Shown piece after piece: positions 13,318-15,676 of a DNA stretch of 15,676 nt. Origin of the DNA: Bacillota bacterium. Its GTDB lineage: Bacteria > Bacillota > Negativicutes > Sporomusales > Sporomusaceae. The position numbers were made by a program, and so were the translations under genes. The stretch spans positions 1-15,676 of the forward strand of contig JAEWGR010000189.1 of NCBI GenBank assembly GCA_023388195.1, in the 5' to 3' direction. The notes under the pieces are model-generated. The model was not told the origin of the DNA and made no database searches. It was given only the letters and a program-made list of their open reading frames with translations. The first letter of the stretch is position 1. Each line of letters begins with the position of its first letter.

Positions 13318-15129
13318 ATGAAGGATGCAGTTTTCGATGATTTTCTCGATAGATTGCGGTCAGAGAGTGATATTATCGGCGTGGTGTCCGATTATGTATC
13401 ACTAAAAAAGAAGGGGAAAAATTATTGGGGATGCTGCCCCTTCCATCATGAGAAGACGCCATCTTTTTCGGTCACACCTGATAAAGGTTTTTTCTATTGT
13501 TTTGGGTGTCAGGCCGGAGGCAATGTTTTCAATTTTTTAATGAAGGTTGAGAATATTACCTTTATCGAAGCCGTAAGATTATTGGCGAGAAAAATGAATA
13601 TTCCTTTGCCCGAAAAGGAGAGATCGCCGCGTGAGCAAGCCCGTGATCAGGAGCTTGCGAAAATATATCAGGTAAATGAGCTGGCCAGAGATTTTTTTCA
13701 TGCCTGTCTGACTAAAACCAATTATGGCAAAGCGGCCCGCGAATATTTAACTAACCGTGGTATCACCGCCGAAATGATTGATTTCTTTAAACTAGGGTTT
13801 GCTCCGCCGGCATGGGATAGACTATCATTGACCTTCTCTGAACGTGGTGTACCCCTTACTATATTATTGAAAGCAGGCTTATCGGCTGCCCGCACTTCAG
13901 GGGATGGGGTGTATGACAGGTTTCGCAGCCGGATCATGTTCCCGATAACTGATGTCCGGGGGCGCATCGTTGGTTTTGGGGGCAGGGTTTTGGACGATAG
14001 TCAACCCAAGTACCTCAATTCACCCGAGACGGAAATTTTTAATAAGCGGCAGGTCTTATTTGGGTTTGAGCATGCATATAAACATATCCGCGACTCGGGC
14101 CAGGTTATTATTGTCGAAGGCTATATGGATGTTATCACACTTTATAGTCAGGGTATCAAAAATGTTGTAGCATCATTAGGCACCGCCTTCACGTCTGAAC
14201 AAGCCAGAAATCTCATTAAACTTAATGCCGAGCTGTTGTTTTCTTATGATAGTGATGCTGCCGGGCAAAATGCTACCGTTCGTGCACTGGAAACGGTGAG
14301 AGCACTGGGGGCAGCCATTAAGATTGTGTCTGTACCTGATGGTAAAGATCCTGATGAATTTATCAGGAAACATGGTGCCGCCGCTTTTAATAAGCTGCTG
14401 ACATCGGCTCAACCGCTATTGGATTATCAACTTGACCGGGCTCTGAAATCAGGTGATTATTCTACAGTACAAGGAAAAATTGCTGTTGTCGGCAAATTAG
14501 TGCCAGTTTTAGCTGAAGCCGATAACTCAGTTGAGGTAAACGCTCACATTACCCGCTTGTCTCAGATACTTGCCGTTGATGAAAATGCGTTACGAAGTGA
14601 GATAACAAAGTATATCGTCCAACTGAAAAAGGATAAAAATGTAAAAAACGGGAAAACTATAAATATTGCCCTCTTGTATAAGCAGATTCCTCCCGCCGTC
14701 TTGCAGGCGGAACGACAGCTTATCAGGCTGTTGTGCGATGATTTAACGCTTATTCCTTATGTTCTGTCTAAAATTTCACCACAAGAAATACAAGGCGTAC
14801 TACAGCAAGAGATTATTAAATTTATATTTACTGCGTATAATATGGAAAAAAATATAACACAGGCAATAATCCACGCCGGTGTAGATAACCTAAGTGAAAA
14901 AGCAAAGATTGAGTTTTCACATATTATGTTAATGGATATACAATTTGATGATGTGGTCAAATTTCTTGAAGACTGTATTAAAACCATCCGGTTGGCGCAT
15001 CTGACCGCACTGTATGAACAACACCGGCTAATGGCCGATGAATTAGAACGCATGGGGGATAGTAGCTTTCTGCAGGAATTGGCGGAAAGTCAGCGAATTA
15101 AACATGAAATTAGCAAATTACATCACTAA
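13318..15129 (+). CDS. dnaG: DNA primase
   Basis: DnaG makes RNA primers for replication with the DnaB/DnaC helicase. The protein has 603 residues from ATG 13318, the size of the B. subtilis enzyme. The zinc domain has Cys40, His43, Cys61 and Cys64 (CPFHHEKTPSF and YCFGCQAGG). The central RNA polymerase domain has KYLNSPETEIFNK, and the Toprim core has VEGYMDV (Glu267), SYDSDAAG (Asp311, Asp313) and DPDEFI (344-349). The C-terminal part after about 430 is the helicase-binding region and is less conserved. AAGGTG (13306-13311) is six bases before the ATG; an in-frame TTG at 13252 has no ribosome site and would add an untypical 22 residues. The gene is followed after 56 bases by rpoD, the usual macromolecular-synthesis operon order. 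Confidence 0.97.
   Translation: MKDAVFDDFLDRLRSESDIIGVVSDYVSLKKKGKNYWGCCPFHHEKTPSFSVTPDKGFFYCFGCQAGGNVFNFLMKVENITFIEAVRLLARKMNIPLPEKERSPREQARDQELAKIYQVNELARDFFHACLTKTNYGKAAREYLTNRGITAEMIDFFKLGFAPPAWDRLSLTFSERGVPLTILLKAGLSAARTSGDGVYDRFRSRIMFPITDVRGRIVGFGGRVLDDSQPKYLNSPETEIFNKRQVLFGFEHAYKHIRDSGQVIIVEGYMDVITLYSQGIKNVVASLGTAFTSEQARNLIKLNAELLFSYDSDAAGQNATVRALETVRALGAAIKIVSVPDGKDPDEFIRKHGAAAFNKLLTSAQPLLDYQLDRALKSGDYSTVQGKIAVVGKLVPVLAEADNSVEVNAHITRLSQILAVDENALRSEITKYIVQLKKDKNVKNGKTINIALLYKQIPPAVLQAERQLIRLLCDDLTLIPYVLSKISPQEIQGVLQQEIIKFIFTAYNMEKNITQAIIHAGVDNLSEKAKIEFSHIMLMDIQFDDVVKFLEDCIKTIRLAHLTALYEQHRLMADELERMGDSSFLQELAESQRIKHEISKLHH
15072..15098 (+). promoter_or_regulatory. Second sigma-H-type promoter, inside the 3' end of dnaG
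   Basis: GCAGGAATT (15072-15080) and AGCGAAT (15092-15098), again 11 bases apart, match RnAGGAWWW-N11-RnnGAAT at every defined position. It lies within dnaG codons for LQELAESQRI, 87 bases before the rpoD ATG, almost the same distance as the first site has to dnaG. It could drive rpoD alone. Because it is also coding sequence, confidence is lower. Confidence 0.5.
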
Positions 15130-15142
15130 TAGTCAAATACTG

Positions 15143-15148
15143 TATAAT
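15143..15148 (+). promoter_or_regulatory. Candidate sigma-A -10 box before rpoD
   Basis: A perfect TATAAT lies in the 56-base dnaG-rpoD gap. No convincing -35 is found 16-19 bases upstream, so this is only a possible local promoter for rpoD. Confidence 0.3.
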
Positions 15149-15185
15149 TTATTACTGTCAATTGCCAGAGGAAGGGGGGAAAACT

Positions 15186-15676
15186 ATGGCCGATAAGAAA
15201 AATACGTCAGGTGAGCAAGTCAATGAACTTTTGCACAAGGGTAAAAAACGTGGTGTACTAACGTATTCTGAGATTATGGATACCATGCAAACTGAAGATA
15301 TGAGCCCTGATGAGATTGATGATATGTATGAAATCTTTAGTAACAAAGGTATTGAGATTGTTGACGAAGTTCCGGATGTTGAACTGATTGAAGGCCCAGA
15401 CATGTCTGAGATTGAATCAACGGCCGAAGAAGTAGATATAGATCTCACCATTCCTGAAGGCATTAGTATCGATGACCCTGTACGGATGTACCTTAAAGAG
15501 ATAGGTCGGGTACCGCTTTTAACTGCTGACGAGGAAATTAAACTGGCCAAACGTATGGAACAAGGGGATGAGGAGGCTAAACGCCGTCTGGCTGAGGCTA
15601 ACTTAAGGCTGGTAGTCAGTATTGCCAAACGTTATGTTGGGCGTGGCATGCTGTTCCTGGATTTGATTCAGGAGGG
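15186..15676 (+). CDS. rpoD: Primary sigma factor RpoD (SigA), 3'-truncated by window edge
   Basis: This is the housekeeping sigma factor that directs RNA polymerase to -35/-10 promoters. The 163 visible residues begin with MADKKNTSGEQVNELLHKGK and a region 1.1-like acidic part (TYSEIMDTMQTEDMSPDEID, DMYEIFSNKGIEIVDE). Region 1.2 follows (SIDDPVRMYLKEIGRVPLLT, DEEIKLAKRM), then the start of region 2.1 (ANLRLVVSIAKRYVGRGM, LFLDLIQEG), which is nearly invariant in RpoD proteins. AAGGGGGG (15172-15179) precedes the ATG by six bases. The frame is open to the end of the window; regions 2.3 to 4.2 are outside. The position after dnaG is as expected. Confidence 0.97.
   Translation, partial: MADKKNTSGEQVNELLHKGKKRGVLTYSEIMDTMQTEDMSPDEIDDMYEIFSNKGIEIVDEVPDVELIEGPDMSEIESTAEEVDIDLTIPEGISIDDPVRMYLKEIGRVPLLTADEEIKLAKRMEQGDEEAKRRLAEANLRLVVSIAKRYVGRGMLFLDLIQE

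Noticed and set aside
15158..15628. 156-codon minus-strand open frame
   Set aside because: It is antisense to the clear rpoD reading frame and its translation is a low-complexity serine/isoleucine-rich shadow.
1..15676. Search by eye for CRISPR arrays, insertion sequences, tRNA or rRNA genes and phage genes
   Set aside because: No regularly spaced repeats, transposase-like frames, terminal inverted repeats or RNA gene signatures were seen; the window is continuous core genome.

Overview
This window is chromosomal core DNA from a low-to-mid GC Firmicute. The gene order ybeY, dgkA, cdd, era, yqzL, recO, glyQ, glyS, ccpN, ppsR (yqfL), dnaG, rpoD is the order known from Bacillus subtilis, and a glycine T-box leader precedes glyQS. 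Two features suggest a diderm, spore-forming member such as the Negativicutes (Sporomusa/Pelosinus relatives). One is a gene for an LptA/OstA-like periplasmic protein, which implies an outer membrane. The other is a pair of sites that match the sigma-H (early sporulation) promoter consensus in front of dnaG and rpoD. The lineage is an inference; no rRNA is present.

Layout. Positions 1-2070 hold the end of ybeY, then dgkA, cdd and era, tightly packed and closed by an intrinsic terminator. A new promoter at 2078-2106 starts a DUF502 membrane protein gene and a CNNM/CBS/CorC transporter gene; yqzL and recO follow, with overlapping ends. A DUF4342 gene (5118-5558) ends at a strong terminator. A stand-alone PAS-type protein with two cysteine clusters lies at 5783-6373. 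Positions 6394-6728 hold a sigma-A promoter, a perfect 20-bp palindrome and a complete T-box leader (specifier GGC). The leader precedes glyQ, glyS, ccpN and ppsR, a run with no visible terminator until 11195-11240.

That terminator is shared with a convergent minus-strand gene for the LptA-like protein (11244-11729). This gene is divergent from dgt (11899-12897). A 420-bp non-coding stretch (12898-13317) holds the dgt terminator, a long near-perfect hairpin, a Fur/PerR-like AT-rich palindrome and the first sigma-H-type promoter. It leads into dnaG and the 5' part of rpoD, which runs off the window.

How the genes fit together: most are housekeeping genes for rRNA maturation and ribosome assembly (ybeY, era), pyrimidine and dNTP salvage (cdd, dgt), lipid recycling (dgkA), recombination (recO), glycyl-tRNA supply (glyQS), PEP/pyruvate-node control (ccpN, ppsR), and replication plus primary transcription (dnaG, rpoD). 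I see no mobile element, CRISPR array, tRNA or rRNA, and no clearly new multi-gene system. The most interesting signals are regulatory: the paired sigma-H sites, a ppsR start that seems to lack ATG/GTG/TTG, the long hairpin before dnaG, and the palindrome in the glyQ leader.
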